A stretch of DNA of 64,000 nucleotides, taken from NCBI GenBank assembly GCA_023653785.1, contig JAMKCH010049303.1, forward strand, positions 1 through 64,000, read 5' to 3'. Below the pieces are notes generated by a model. It saw only the letters and a program-made list of their open reading frames with translations, had not been told where the DNA came from and did not search any database. The stretch's first letter is position 1; each line of letters starts with the position of its first letter. This document shows, in pieces, positions 1 to 11,078 of this stretch. Origin of the DNA: Ophioderma brevispina. Lineage: Eukaryota; Echinodermata; Ophiuroidea; Amphilepidida; Ophiodermatidae. The position numbers and the translations under genes are program-made.

Positions 1-1006
1 ACCATGGGCGACTCGTTGCAGAAAGAGAGTCGAGAGAGAGTATGGTGTGTAGAGGAGAGAGAGTAAGAGCAGGGTCAACCAAGCACATTACACATTGGCC
101 TAGTTTATGCAGCAATATCTAGGCCAAGCATGTCAATGTTTCTATATTCGCTTTTAACATTCATTAGGTTTTGCAGCTACTCTGATTGGGATAAAAATGA
201 AAACTAGGCCAGTTTCACCTGTGGTGTCTACTCAAAAAAAAAAAAATAAGGGCAAGTTTAGTGACAGGAAAACATCATCTAATGTGGGGTGTTTTTCTTG
301 GATCAACCAGTAAACACCAAGTCGGGTTCATTCATAACGGTCCATTTCGGGCCATTTTTTGCGGGGTGTGTTCTGGAAAATGTCGGAATAGAAGTTTCCC
401 ATCCGGCATGGAAATGAAGAAAAACAATCGTTATTGGGTCGAGAGATAGTGAAGAAGATTGACTGAAATAGGTCAGATTGATAGATGTGGGTTTTTTCAA
501 ACATTTTTTGTCAGTAGATAGTCACAAAAAGATACCCTTTTCCAATAGCATATATCATTTTCAATAGAATTGCTATCATTGCAGAATTTGGATTGGAGTT
601 GGTTCATATAGCAACTTATTCCTGAAACCAAACATGTAGTGTGTCTTGTGAGTACTTTGGGAAGGGGAGCAAGGGGGAGAGGTGGAGGAATGAAAGAGTA
701 AAGTTTTTTCACTTGTAGGTAAATGTAAACTTTTTTTGTCTCAAATTGGATGTAATCAAATAAGACTTTGGGGTATTGAGGAGAGGGTTACTACCTCGGT
801 TTTTATATTTTCTGAACTTAAATTGTTTTGGTTTTGTGGCTTAAAAGATTTGTCAAATGATATTGTTCCTTTCAACACCACATTCCTTCTGTCAGAGTTA
901 AGAGGCTTTTGCCTAGTAATGTGGTCATTCCTCGTTAGTTTAAATCCCTCTCTATAGCTGAATAAATTCACTGTGAAAAAGACATACTTGAGTGTAGCCT
1001 AATGCA
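1..1006. other. No gene seen; AT-rich unique sequence
   Basis: Only short open frames (under 80 codons) on either strand, none protein-like. It holds an A-run near 235-246 and a short GAGA-rich stretch at 20-70. I see no RNA gene or clear repeat. Confidence 0.6.
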
Positions 1007-1492
1007 CACTCATAAAACTCTCAACTTTACCCTAACTTACAGTGGTGGAATTGGGGTGGGGGGCACTGCCCCACCCTGAAGAAAAATGACGAATCAGGGC
1101 AAAAACACTTTGCCCTCCATCCCACCCCCAGAAAAATTTCTCCGTTCCATCACTGCTAACTTAAGTCATTGACAGGAAACCTCAAACTTTGGGGAGGGTT
1201 GTTTAGGGTTTAGAGTACCATCCAGGTGAGGGTTTTGGTGCACAACTAATCAGGTCCAATACAATGATTTTAACCTTCTGGCAAAAAGAGCTCAAGCACC
1301 AATAGCCCCTACTTGACATGCTCATAACCCTGATCCTAATTCAAACCTGTAGCTCTAACCCTAATCCTAGCTATAATCTTAACATTAAATTGAAGCCAAG
1401 CCTAGTTCAGTTTTGAATATTACTGTAAAGAAATTAAGTTTTAACTTTTTATGGAGGGGGAAGTAGAGCATATATCTCAACATCTTTGTTGT

Positions 1493-1695
1493 TTTCAAGA
1501 GTCTTCATCAAGTAAACAATCCCCAGGAAACAGACTGACGTAGAGTGTCCTGCCGTTGTCTTTGTCCATGCCTGTGTGATACAAAGATATGGCTAAAGAC
1601 AGTTTTGGTGTAAAACCTATCAGTATCATGAGTACCAGTTTTCTTGTGTTCAGAGATGTTTTCGAAGACCTGCTTAAACTCCCACTACTCCAGAG
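1493..1695 (-). pseudogene. Exon-like coding fragment, broken (copy 1)
   Basis: On the minus strand a frame starting just after a possible splice acceptor (AG before GTCTTCGAA, ~1685) reads about 37 codons containing EHKKTGTHDTDRFYTKTVF. One extra base then shifts it to a frame reading MDKDNGRTLYV. The same peptide order is recovered from copy 2 at 3469-3648, where the indels differ, so at least some frameshifts look like sequencing errors or independent decay. I do not recognise the protein family. It could be a duplicated exon of a host gene, or a fragment carried by a repeat. No start codon, neighbouring exon or convincing donor was identified. Confidence 0.35.
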
Positions 1696-2530
1696 GTAGA
1701 GGAGGGGGCCTGGAAGACTTATCACTGGGGATTTATCATACCTTTAAGTATCATTTGATGTTGGTGGAAAAAGAAATTATCTTAAGAATACAATATATTT
1801 CTTTATTCTTGCCAGCAATCATTCTTAATTCAAGTCTATCGCAACCTGTTGCGTTGAGGCATATGGCTTAAGGCTATTATGACCCAAATTTTCTCCAAAT
1901 GTCAGTTATAGTTTCGTACTATTTATTCGAGAAAAGTGGGCCTGAAGAACAGAATTAGGTTTGAGGGGGAAATCAGATGATCGGAGTGATACAATATTGG
2001 CGGTGATGCGTGGCATGTCTGGACAGAAGGACGTAAAGGGGGCACCTCCTTGAACCAGAAACCACGCAAGACTTGCTCACATGTGTGAGGGCGTAGTTTA
2101 TCATACGGGAGCTTGGAATGGTCAGTCAAACCTGAGAAGTGTGTTCAAGGATCTGAAAGTTTGAATATCTGTTACTCAAGAAAAGTGTCTATTTGATATT
2201 GATGAAAGTTTGTAGTTTGCATTCTTAAATGTTATTGGATGAAAGCTTTTTGTGCAGTGATAGTGGAGAATCAGTTCACAAAGTGAAGAGTTTAGATGAC
2301 ATTGTGGGCATTGCAGTAAAAATGCCAAGTGATGCGTGATGTTTGGTTCATCCAAAGACAGGTTGCGGACATTGGGATCGTCTAGCCTTTGGTCATACAC
2401 CTTGAATAATTGCAATGGAGATTCATGTCAATGGTATTAGTTTTGTGTGAAGATTTTTTCAACTTGGAGGGTAGTCATTCAATTTTTGTCTCGCCTGAAC
2501 TTTGTTCGGCAGAGACTTAGTAATCACTTT

Positions 2531-2578
2531 TCTGTCTGTCTGTCTGTCCGTCTGTCTGTCATGCTGTCTGTCTGCCTG
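2531..2578. repeat. (CTGT)n microsatellite, copy 1
   Basis: Runs of CTGT broken by CCG, ATG and GCC. It sits directly after a 'TTTTTGTCTCGCCTG' segment that resembles the start of the elements at 48431 and 59136, suggesting that a diverged relative of that family is embedded in the duplicated unit. Confidence 0.85.
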
Positions 2579-2589
2579 ACGTCCGTGTT

Positions 2590-2925
2590 CACGGCTTGTG
2601 TACGATTTATCTGGAGTTCCGTAAGGGCTATGATGATGTAACTTGGTGGAAAGAAGCGGGTCCAAGAGTTCTCGACCTGATTAGATTTTGGGCGTAAAAT
2701 ATGCTAATTAAGTATCTAATTTGCATAATTAATGAAAATTTTCCTGCAAGGCTTGTGTACAAGTTTTCTGGAGTTCAATAAGGCGTATGATGATGTAACT
2801 TGGTGGAAGGGAGCGGGCTGGAGAGTTCTCGAACTGATTAGATTTTGGGCGTATTTCGGGCAATTTAAGTATGCAAATGAGCTAATTAATATGCAAAAAT
2901 TAGCGTAATTGCTATAATTTTGAAA
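2590..2925. repeat. ~155 bp sub-repeats, two units
   Basis: Two successive units share 'GGCTTGTGTAC', 'GATGATGTAACTTGGTGGAA', 'GAGTTCTCGA' and 'GATTAGATTTTGGGCGTA', and each ends in AT-rich 'GCTAATTAA' type sequence. The same pair recurs at about 4595-4970. The 'GATGATGTAACTTGGTGGAAAGG' word also appears at 42550-42575, so the sub-repeat is dispersed. Confidence 0.75.
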
Positions 2926-3124
2926 CGGTACATTGGATACGGAAAATTCCTTCACTGCATTCAAAAACTCCTCAAACTTTACCCTAATTACCCAGTGGTG
3001 GAATTGGGTGGGGGGAACTGCCCCCCCCCCAATTAAAAAAATGACAACAGGGCAAAAACACTTTGCCCTCCATACCAACCCCCAGAAAAAGTCTCGTTCC
3101 ATAACTGCTAACCTTAAGTCAGCG

Positions 3125-3310
3125 GAAATGAGAAAATAGAAAAAAGGGGGGCAGGGGGGGGAGGGGGGAGAGGACAGCCAGGGAGAGTCCCCCTGGGGGG
3201 GGTGAAAAAAAGAAAGCAGGGAAAAAGACACGGAGGTGAAAGGAGGCTGGGGCAATAAAAGGAGCGAAAGCAACAAGAGCCCCGAAGGACAGGCGCAGAA
3301 ACCCGGAGCC
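3125..3310. repeat. Purine/G-rich low-complexity insert in copy 2
   Basis: Long G-runs and GA-rich sequence replace 160 bp of copy 1. The long minus-strand open frame over this segment (2716-3354) is a by-product of the C/T-rich complement and crosses the duplication junction, so it is not kept as a gene. Confidence 0.6.
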
Positions 3311-3468
3311 GAAGGGCGCAACCTGTGCCTTCTAACCCTAATCGTAGCTATCATATTAATTAAATTGAAAGCCTCGCCTAGTTCAGTCTGAATATTACGT
3401 AAGAAAATTAAGTTTTAACTTTTATGGAAGGGGGAAGTAGGCATATATCTCAAACATCTTTGTTTGTT

Positions 3469-3648
3469 TTCAAGAGTCTTCTTCAAGTAAACAATCCCCA
3501 GGAGGAAACCAGAGACGTAGAGTGTCCTGCCGTTGTCTTTGTCCATGCTGTGTGATACAAAGAATATGGCTAAAGACAGTTTTGGTGTAAAAAACTCTCA
3601 GTATCATGGTACCAGTTTTCTTGTGTTCAGAGATCGTTTAAAAGACCT
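3469..3648 (-). pseudogene. Exon-like coding fragment, broken (copy 2)
   Basis: Counterpart of 1493-1695 in tandem copy 2. The downstream half is the better preserved: MDKDNGRTLYVSGFLLGIVY followed by LKKTLENK in one frame. The upstream half is disrupted around 3585-3640 by small indels. Different lesions in the two copies with one shared underlying peptide make this the most protein-like stretch of the first 5 kb. The family is unknown to me. A chance open frame remains possible. Confidence 0.35.
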
Positions 3649-4519
3649 GCTGAACTCCCAACTAATACAGCGGTAGAGGAGGGGGCCTGGAGAAGACTTA
3701 TTCAGGGGAATTTATCATACCTGTAAATTACAGTGTATTGGTGGCGCGGTTGATGGAAAAAGAAATTATCTTAAGAATACAATATATTTCTTTATTCTGG
3801 CCGCACATCATTCTTAATTCAAGTCTATCGCAACCTGTGCGTTGAGGCATATGGCTTAAGGCTAAGGACCAAATTTTCTCCAAATTGTCGTTTATAGTTT
3901 CGTACTATTTATTCGAGAAAAGTGGGCCTGAAGAACAGAATTAGGTTTGAGGGGGAAATCAGATGATCGGAGTGATACAATATTGGCGGTGATGCGTGGC
4001 ATGTCTGGACAGAGGGGGGACGTAAAGGGGGCGCCTCCTTGAACCAGAACCCGAAAGACTTGCTCAAGTGTGTGAGGCATAGTTTATCATACGGGAGATT
4101 GGAATGGTCAGTCAACCTGAGAAGTCGGTAAAGGACTGAACAGTTTGAATATCTGTTACTCAAGAAAAGTCTAGGGTATCGAGGGAATAGTTTTGTAGTT
4201 TCATTCTTAAAGTTATTGGATGAAAGCTTTTTGTGCAGTGATAGTGGAGAATCAGTTAACAAAGTGAAAGAGTTTAGATGACATTGTGGGCATTGCGTGT
4301 AAAAAGCCAGTGATGAGTGATGTTTGGTTTCATCCAAAGACAGGTGCGGACATTGGGATCGTCTAGCCTTTGGTCATACACCTTGAATAATTGCAATGGA
4401 GATCATGTCAATTGGTGGTATTAGTTTTGTGTGAAGATTTTTTTCAACTGGGGGGTAGTTTCATTCAGTTTGTATCGCCTGAAACTTGGTACGGAAGGAC
4501 ATTATTAATCAACTTTCGT

Positions 4520-4578
4520 TGTCTGTCTGTATGTCCATCTGTCTGTCTGTCTGTCTGTCTGTCATGCTGTCTGTCTGC
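4520..4578. repeat. (CTGT)n microsatellite, copy 2
   Basis: Same position in the second tandem copy, with a longer uninterrupted CTGT run and ATGTCCAT interruptions. Length difference from copy 1 is expected of a microsatellite. Confidence 0.85.
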
Positions 4579-4985
4579 CTGACGTTCGTGTTCACAGGCT
4601 TGTGTACGATTATCTGGAGTTTTTCCGTAAAGGGCCTATGATATGTAACTTGGTTGGAAAGGAGCGGGTCCACAAGTTCTCAACCTGATTTAGATTTTGG
4701 GCGGGTATTAAAGAGCTAAGTAATCTAATTTGCATAATTAACGAAACTTCCTGCCAAGGGCTTGTGTACAAGTTTTCTGGAGTTCAATAAGGGCGTATGA
4801 TGGGTTTGTAAACTTGGTGGAAGGGAGAGGGCTGGAGAGTTCTCGAACTCTGATTAGATTTTGGGCGTATTCGGGCAAATAACGTATGCAAATTGAGCGT
4901 AATTAAATGCAAAAATAGCGTTAAGTGCCTATAATTTTGAAAACAGTAAATTGGACGGAAAAATTCCTTCACTGCATGAAAGCCT

Positions 4986-5395
4986 ATCATGGTACGCATC
5001 TTTTTGCAATTTGAACGTGTGTGATAATGCGGCTTAGGTATGCAAATGAGCTAATTAAATATGCATAATTACTGATCACGGAAAACGTACATCGGATAGG
5101 CAAAAATTCCTTCCGTGCATGAAAGAATACTATGCCATCATATTTTGGGTGAATCATTGGGTCAAAGTGCAGGTGGGCCCGATTAAAGGGGCATTTTTTG
5201 ATACAATTGATATAATTAATATAATAACTTGCTGTATACTGAACATGGTAATTGGATATGCCAAAAATTCGTTCGCTACATGAGACTTCTATGCTGTACA
5301 TCTTGTGTGAATCGAATTTGGGTCAAAAGCATGTGAGCCACTAAAGGGGCATTCTTTGATTATTAAAATTGCAACTAATGGCTAAATGCTTGGTG
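4986..5395. repeat. Further degenerate ~150 bp units
   Basis: Two to three more units follow the duplication: 'GGTATGCAAATGAGCTAATTAA', 'CGGATAGGCAAAAATTCCTTC', 'GCATGAAAG..TATGC' and 'GTGAATC..TGGGTCAAAG..AAAGGGGCATT' recur at about 5040-5200 and 5215-5375. They extend the sub-repeat series of 2590-2925 in more diverged form. Confidence 0.65.
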
Positions 5396-5904
5396 ACATT
5401 TCAAAACCCAAATTTTCTACGGTTGTCAATGGTCAGTGTGGAATACTTACACTTCAAAAAGAATTGATTAGGAGTTTGTGTCCTTACAATAAATAGGTCA
5501 GCATGTGTTTTATTTGGGCGTATAGGCTGTGTGTGATTTGGTCGGTGTACAAAAACAGGGACAAAAACCAGAAGACGTATCAAAAGGGGGGGGGGGGAGT
5601 ACACCACAACAAAGGTTATTAACATAAATATAGCTAGATCAGTGCCCCATGTTTTCATTGAAATGGTTTTGTTTTGTAGTTCTGGTCAGTCTTTTGGGTT
5701 GCCAGCTGTGTACATTCTTGGAAAATGTGAAATACGCAAATTGTGCATTTCACCGCTTCTGGACCCCGTAGGGGACTAAAATTTAAAATGAGTTGTTTTC
5801 CTCTTTCCGAGTAACATGATTTTTTCAAAAAATAAGTGTTGCCAAATTGAATAAATTTCTATTTTACTAAAAAATTTAGTGAATTTTAAGGGATGTGCAT
5901 TATG
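5396..5904. other. No gene seen
   Basis: AT-rich unique sequence with a G-run near 5587-5598. Open frames are short and not protein-like. Confidence 0.55.
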
Positions 5905-6525
5905 GATTTCTCATGATTATTATCTCTACAATGGAAAAATGGTTGTGACCCCTGGGGGAGCTACTCCTAAACATCTGTTGGTTATGATTATGTGGGGGAC
6001 ATTCCAAGATTAATACTCCCAAAGGGAAGATGTTGTGACCTCTATGGTGGTATCAAATGAAGAGTGAGAAGTATAGGAATACCTATAAATGCCAAAACCG
6101 GGGGTGTCATCCTAAACGTCTATTAATTGTGCCCAAGGGGGGGACTTTTCAAGATTAATAATCTCCACAATGGAAAATGTTGTGACCCCTAGAGGTGGTG
6201 TAAAAATGAAAGAGTGCGAGGTGGTAGACGAAAATCACTATCAAAATGCAAACCCGGGGGGTTGCTACTACCTAAACATTTTAGTTGTTATGCTTTGTTG
6301 AGGACTTCTCATGATTAATATTCCACATGGAAATGTTGGAACCCCTGGTGTGAGTGTCAAATGAAAGAGCAGGAAGTAAAAGAATACTCTCTACTTAGTC
6401 TCTGGGGGGGGGGGGGGGATTTCAACTTGCAAGATTAATATCTCCAACAATGGAAAATGTTGTGACCCCCGAGGGTGGTGTCAAATGAAATCGTGGGAAG
6501 TAAAACTAGGTAAGAAATGGGAGTT
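5905..6525. repeat. Irregular tandem repeat, ~100-165 bp period, five units
   Basis: The anchor 'CTCCACAATGGAAAATGTTG' followed by TGACCCC recurs at about 5925, 6020, 6160, 6325 and 6445. Between anchors the units share 'GTCAAATGAAAGAGTG', 'ACCGGGGGTTG', 'CCTAAACAT' and 'CTTCTCATGATTAATA'. Spacing varies through internal deletions, so this is an old or poorly polished minisatellite. Confidence 0.8.
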
Positions 6526-6786
6526 TCAATGCTTGAAACAACTTTTTGGGACACCCTTGACTCGCCCCAGTTGCACTCTGGCGTGCTGCTTTTGTCGTAC
6601 AGTTAAGCGCGAAAGCAGGAGAGACTTGTGGTTCGCGAAAAAGCCTTGGTTTTACATTTTTTTCTAGATTCCAAATTATGAATTGCCATGAGTATTATTG
6701 ATCATCTTGAATAATGCCATTCAAACCCCATCCTTAGTACTGTGTCTGTGGTCTGGAATATCTTCCCAAGGCTAATCGTCTCAAAG
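6526..6786. other. No gene seen
   Basis: Unique sequence between the tandem repeat and a MITE fragment. Nothing recognised. Confidence 0.5.
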
Positions 6787-6852
6787 GGAGTCTAAATTCA
6801 GACCTGGTTTAAACCAGGCTGAGATCCTTCATGAGGGACCTTTATCTTTCAA
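6787..6852. mobile_element. One-ended fragment of the GTATTCTG foldback MITE family
   Basis: 'AAAGGGAGTCTAAATT', 'TTTAAACCAGG' and 'ATGAGGGACCTTTAT' match the left half of the complete element at 47155-47409. The opposite TIR was not found nearby, so this is a truncated copy. Confidence 0.65.
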
Positions 6853-6919
6853 GGTATATAAATTGTGATGTAAAAAAGATGAGAAAAATCTGAGAGGGTG
6901 GAATGACCACGAGGGGTAG

Positions 6920-7110
6920 CTGTTCTTCACACAATGAAATTTCTTCCAACACAGTTTTTGCACTGGTTTCACATGATTTATGTGACAAAAAGTGCCTAAA
7001 TGAACAGAAACTCATCCCTATCTTTCATGTAAGTACTTTGTCACTAGTAGGAATCGCTGTGACAAACCAGTGAAACATTGTATTGAAAGAAATGCATTGT
7101 GGGAAGAGTA
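6920..7110. mobile_element. Foldback MITE with CTTCCCACAATGCATT-type ends (~190 bp)
   Basis: The left end reads CTTCACACAATGAAATTTC and the right end, reverse complemented, CTTCCCACAATGCATTTC. The similarity continues inward through 'CACTGGTTTCACA' opposite 'TGTGACAAACCAGTG'. A related element lies at 8866-9106. Its right end abuts the SINE that starts at about 7111. No coding capacity. Confidence 0.75.
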
Positions 7111-7345
7111 CTGTGCGTGGTCTAGCGGTTAGCAATTACTAGGAGCAAAAGGCGTCATCGGATCGAATCTCAGTGGGACCAATTGTGGATTTAATTCGGG
7201 AACCCAATTGGGGTTAATTTGTATACATATATTGATTTAAAACCTGAATCCACTTTCTCCGGGGTAATTTGAAATGGGAAAATGAACCATGAAAGCTTGC
7301 AGGGGGGTAGGACATGCCAACTAACAGCAACAGCAAAATCAAAAT
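7111..7345 (+). mobile_element. tRNA-derived SINE
   Basis: A polymerase III A box (TGGTCTAGCGG, 7118-7128) and B box (GATCGAATCTC, 7161-7171) stand 43 bases apart at the 5' end, as in a tRNA gene. They are followed by a non-tRNA body ('TTAATTCGGG..') and an A-rich CAGCAACAGCAAAATCAAAA end. The sequence does not fold as an intact tRNA. The 3' limit is approximate. Confidence 0.75.
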
Positions 7346-7465
7346 AGCAATCAACTTCGGTGCTAGTCGTTTCAAGAATTAACGGTAGGAGGGCGTCTTA
7401 AGATATCGAACGGTTACACACAGACTTGAGGAAAGACTAGGCATGGTCACGAATATTACATTAAA

Positions 7466-7597
7466 GACCGTTATTGGAAAATACGTACACTATTTGCCAG
7501 CGGGTGTAATTCACTAACTCCGGCGGATTTTGAAGGCCAATAATTTTTTCTTAATGTATCATGATATTACTAAGATTCTTTTGAACAAAGGTTTAAG
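7466..7597 (+). repeat. Dispersed repeat, inverted partner at 9180-9312
   Basis: 'TTATTGGAAAAT', 'GGCGGATTTTGA', 'CAATAATTTTT.CTTAAT' and 'ATGATATTACTAAGAT..TTTTGAACAAAGGTT' match the reverse complement of 9180-9312 at high identity. These are either two copies of one family or the arms of a 1.85 kb element spanning 7466-9312. Confidence 0.75.
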
Positions 7598-8245
7598 AGA
7601 TGATTTTTAAGGTCACTGGGACTAGACTGCCATAGTAAAATGGCACGTAGAGTTCCCAAAAGTACCGTTTGGAAATCCCATGCCAAATCGAGCAGATAGT
7701 GTCCTACCCCACACCTGAAAGCTTGCACTTACATCTGATTGTGTGTTTCGTGTAGTGTGTTTGAATGTGGCAATATGGCGCTGTTTAAAGCTGCTGCCTC
7801 CCAAGTGTCAGTGTGTTCTGTCTAGTAATTATAAGTTGTAAAGTCTCTGCAAATTTGGCCATACAGGCCACGGTTTGAGATTAAAATTAAACCTTTGAGA
7901 TTATTATTATTGCTGTACCTCCTTTGGAATGACCCATCCATCTTTAATTTGCTCATCTAGGACATTCAACTAAAGCATATAAATAGTATAGGAAAACATG
8001 TCCATCATGAAGGACTTATCCTGGTTGAAAACACAGGTTCTAAAGCTAGAGGCCATTTGAATATGAGCCCAAATTTTTAACTCCCTGAATGCGAAATATT
8101 ATTGTGCCAATTGATGAACAGGTAAGAATTAAAGTGACAGGAGGTTTATGGACAACAGGTGCAAAAGAAAACCCATAACCTTGTTTTGAACTTAAATTGC
8201 AATACGTAATCGTCTCCCCCATAGGAAAAACCATGATTTGACCGA
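7598..8245. other. No gene seen
   Basis: Unique AT-rich sequence between repeats. Short open frames only. Confidence 0.5.
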
Positions 8246-8600
8246 AACTACTAAATGATCATCTTATTACATAAAGACGGCGATTCGGCTTATTCAGTTC
8301 GGGGTGATATAATAATTGGTAAAGATCGAAATATGTAAAAACCGGGGTTCAAGAAAAATGGGCGGCATTCTTCCTGGAAATTCTCCTTCATGTCTCTTTA
8401 AAGGTATCCCCGAAAAAGTTGGGTAAAATATGTTGGAAATTGTCATATCTTTGACCTCAACAAATATTAAGAATTTTATCAGTTGTTCATACTGAAATGG
8501 GTAAAATGTAAGCATAATGTAAATGTTCAATTTTAAAACTTTAAAAAAAGTTAATATTAAACCAAGGTATGTTTTGGTGTATAATTGAGCTTTTTCGGTG
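8246..8600. repeat. Dispersed repeat shared with 18510-18860
   Basis: Ordered matches with 18510-18860 include 'ACTAAATGATCATCTTATTACATAAA' (split by mismatches), 'GCTTATTCA', 'ATATGTAAAAACC..GGTTCAA' and 'TTTAGGTATC'-type blocks. The two copies are clearly diverged. No coding content. Confidence 0.55.
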
Positions 8601-8865
8601 AAGTGCATGCCCCCTTAAACACAAATGGGGGCTCCACCCCCAGGACACCTTGGGAGTGCCTCATGTATATGCTCGGGAGGCATAGCCTTTGGACAGGCAT
8701 TTTCAGAATGAATCAGTAACCCAACTTTGATACTCTGCTTACCCCCAATCATAAAACAGTCTCAAAAAACATCACTTGTGCTTGATAGGAAGTTATGCCC
8801 GCCGCCATCTGATGTGAGGTGTACAGCATAGGTGATGATTTTATCAAGAGAAGATATCAGTGAAT

Positions 8866-9106
8866 CTCCACAATTGCATTTGCTTCAAAATGGAGGTTTT
8901 GGTAAAGGTTAGTCATGTGAATCGTTAGAGATGAAAACATTCTTTCCTCTCTAACGAAAATTCACATGATACCTGTACAAAAAACTCCATTTTTAAAAAA
9001 TTGCAAGTTGTGATAATACTCGTTAATTTGCAATGTTCTCCTCTAACGATTCACATCAGTACCTGTACAAAAACCTCCATTTGGAATGCAATGAATTGTG
9101 GGAAGG
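8866..9106. mobile_element. Foldback MITE (~240 bp)
   Basis: Left arm 'CCACAATTGCATT..AAATGGAGGTTTTGGTA' and 'CATGTGAATCGTTAGAG' are mirrored on the right by 'CTCTAACGATTCACAT', 'TACAAAAACCTCCATTT' and 'GCAATGAATTGTGGG'. The middle also contains an inverted CTCTAACG block. Ends match the family at 6920-7110. Confidence 0.8.
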
Positions 9107-9179
9107 TACTGAAATCTTCTCTATTTTTATCTATCTTAGACAGCTATTAAATGTAAATAAAAATCTAATATTTCCAAGA

Positions 9180-9312
9180 GAACCTTTGTTCAAAAAGATC
9201 TTAGTAATATCATTATTTAATTAAGAAAAATTATTGACTCAAAATCCGTCGGGGTAGTGGATTAACCACGCTGCAAAAATAGGTGAATTTTCCAATAAGG
9301 TTTTTGCCCATT
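9180..9312 (-). repeat. Inverted partner of 7466-7597
   Basis: Reverse-complement copy of 7466-7597 ('AACCTTTGTTCAAAAAGATC', 'CTTAGTAATATCAT', 'TCAAAATCCGTCGGGGTAGTGG'). Supports a dispersed family or a large palindromic-ended element. Confidence 0.75.
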
Positions 9313-11078
9313 AAAAAAAGTCATGTTTTCGTGAGAAATTGATACCTCGTTCTAGTCCTAATATCATGACTAGCCTCTACTGTCTGTATCCATCATTGGA
9401 TTTGTAGTGATGTAGCCACTAACTATCCAGAGCTGATGCCCTTGTTGGTAGATCTTCTTTTCTTCTACCAGGGTAGGTAACCAGCTACCCTTCTATCAGA
9501 TTCCTCGAAAACCCAATGGGGTGATGGGTTTAGCCGCCGACAACCGGCCCTGGGACAGGTAAATCATTACCAGAGATACCAGTTAGCAGGCCTCATAGGA
9601 AACCTGACCTGACAAACAATACAATTATATTTGCTACCGATACAATATTTTTGATTTAGGCCTGAGTTGAGTTACAACATCAATTGTATAAAAATGACAC
9701 ACTAAATAAGGCCGAATATTTCAGTATCAATGACATAATTTTAGAGTTGTGTGAAAAAATCTGGGTGGGTTAAATTAAAAGTCAGGGTGTCCCAAACTTA
9801 AGGATTGGTTAAATTATAGCGCATGAATGGGCTTAGTTAAAATATCTCTAAAGGCTGGCTTGTTTTTGTGGAAGGAAATAGGTACTCTGCAGGACGAATC
9901 TTATCTTGAATAGCTTCCAGGGTATATTAAAAAGTTTGTCAGTTTGATTGGCACTTATTCGAATAAGTCAATTTGTGTTCCACATAGATGGCTCATTTTA
10001 ACCCCCTGAGATCTACCACCTTTCTAAACAGATTTTGATTGTCTCAGTACATGATAAAGCATGATTTAACTTCTGAGGAACCCTCATAACAGACCTTCTG
10101 TACAACATTAGCTTCTTTTAACAATGTCTCTGATTGGTCAAATACTAATATAGGCCCTATTACCTCAATTTATAAAACCAATAACATCTGCTGGTTTTAA
10201 GGGGGTAAGGTAAACATTAACACTATTGCTCGTACACAATTTATGTAATTTTTAAATTTATCAACTTCAAAAAGTTACAATTGCCTTAAACACAAAGTAA
10301 CGTACACAGTAAAATGGGTTCGATCAGACAAATTGGTTTTGTTTTAAAATGTGATTGTGCCACTTACCATGCGTACAGGGGAGGGAATGGGCAATTATTA
10401 TGACGAATATCAAACTTGCAGCGATATCTGATATGTAAAAAGTATGTTTGTCCCACTTAATAAAACTATGAAAACAAGCCTTACTATCAGAAAATGCCTG
10501 TATAAATAGTGTAAACCAAACACCGTGCATGTTCATTTTCAACTATGTTAGATAATAGGGTAGGGTAGTGTGTGGTTATAAATAGGTGTAGAGTTTTATA
10601 AGTGTACATCCACCCAGCCATTGTAACCTAATTATTCAACCTTTCTTTATAGTGTTGTGGGCTCAACAGAAAAACGTTCAAACTAGTTTCCACTGAATGA
10701 GTTTCATGAAGCTGGGTCTCTGAAAGAGTATGACTAGTATAATAAACATAAAATGTGTGGGCATGGGAGCACGAAACAGTTTAATTTGCGGGGGTGATGA
10801 ACATGACTTCTCTTTGAAATTAGGCTCATCACTACAGCAGAGTTCACTGAGATGTACATAATATGCATTTACATCTACATGATGTGATCTTGTGAGTTCT
10901 GGGTATCAAAAATGATTATCAATCATAACAATTTTTAAACAACACTGCAATTGCAATCATGTTGTGATGTTGTAAAGATTTTAAATTGATAGATTTCCTG
11001 CTCAGGATGAAAGGTTTATTGTACTGCATGGTGTAAGTATCACAGGTTGATGGTTTTTTTTTTTTTTGCAATAGAAGA
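9313..11078. other. No gene seen in 1.75 kb
   Basis: Mostly unique AT-rich sequence. I see no SINE boxes, tandem repeats or protein-like frames. An unbroken T-run lies at about 11053-11068, just before the polypurine tract. Confidence 0.5.

Larger units (their letters stand above)
1007..2950. repeat. Tandem duplication A, copy 1 (~1.95 kb)
   Basis: This block is repeated immediately downstream. Both copies start with a 'CTTTACCCTAA..CAGTGGTGGAATTGG' segment, followed by a 'GGGCAAAAACACTTTGCCC' stretch. They then run in the same order through the exon-like fragment, the 'GGCGGTGATGCGTGGCATGT' segment, a CTGT microsatellite and two ~155 bp sub-repeats containing 'GCTAATTAATATGCAAA'. The copies differ by many 1-3 base indels and some substitutions. 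Either a genuine tandem duplication or a false duplication from assembly. Confidence 0.85.
2951..4985. repeat. Tandem duplication A, copy 2 (~2.0 kb)
   Basis: Second copy of the 1007-2950 unit in the same orientation. It aligns throughout except 3125-3310, where a purine/G-rich segment replaces copy 1 sequence 1160-1320. It carries more homopolymer and short-insertion differences than copy 1 (for example in the CTGT tract and around 4620-4700), which fits lower consensus quality here. Confidence 0.85.

Noticed and set aside
2716..3354. 212-codon minus-strand open frame
   Set aside because: It spans the junction of the tandem duplication and a G-rich low-complexity insert. The equivalent region of copy 1 has no such frame, and composition is proline/serine-rich from C-runs.
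3909..4337. 142-codon minus-strand open frame
   Set aside because: The matching region of tandem copy 1 (1923-2415) is split by stops and shifts, and the peptide shows no domain. No frame is preserved between copies.
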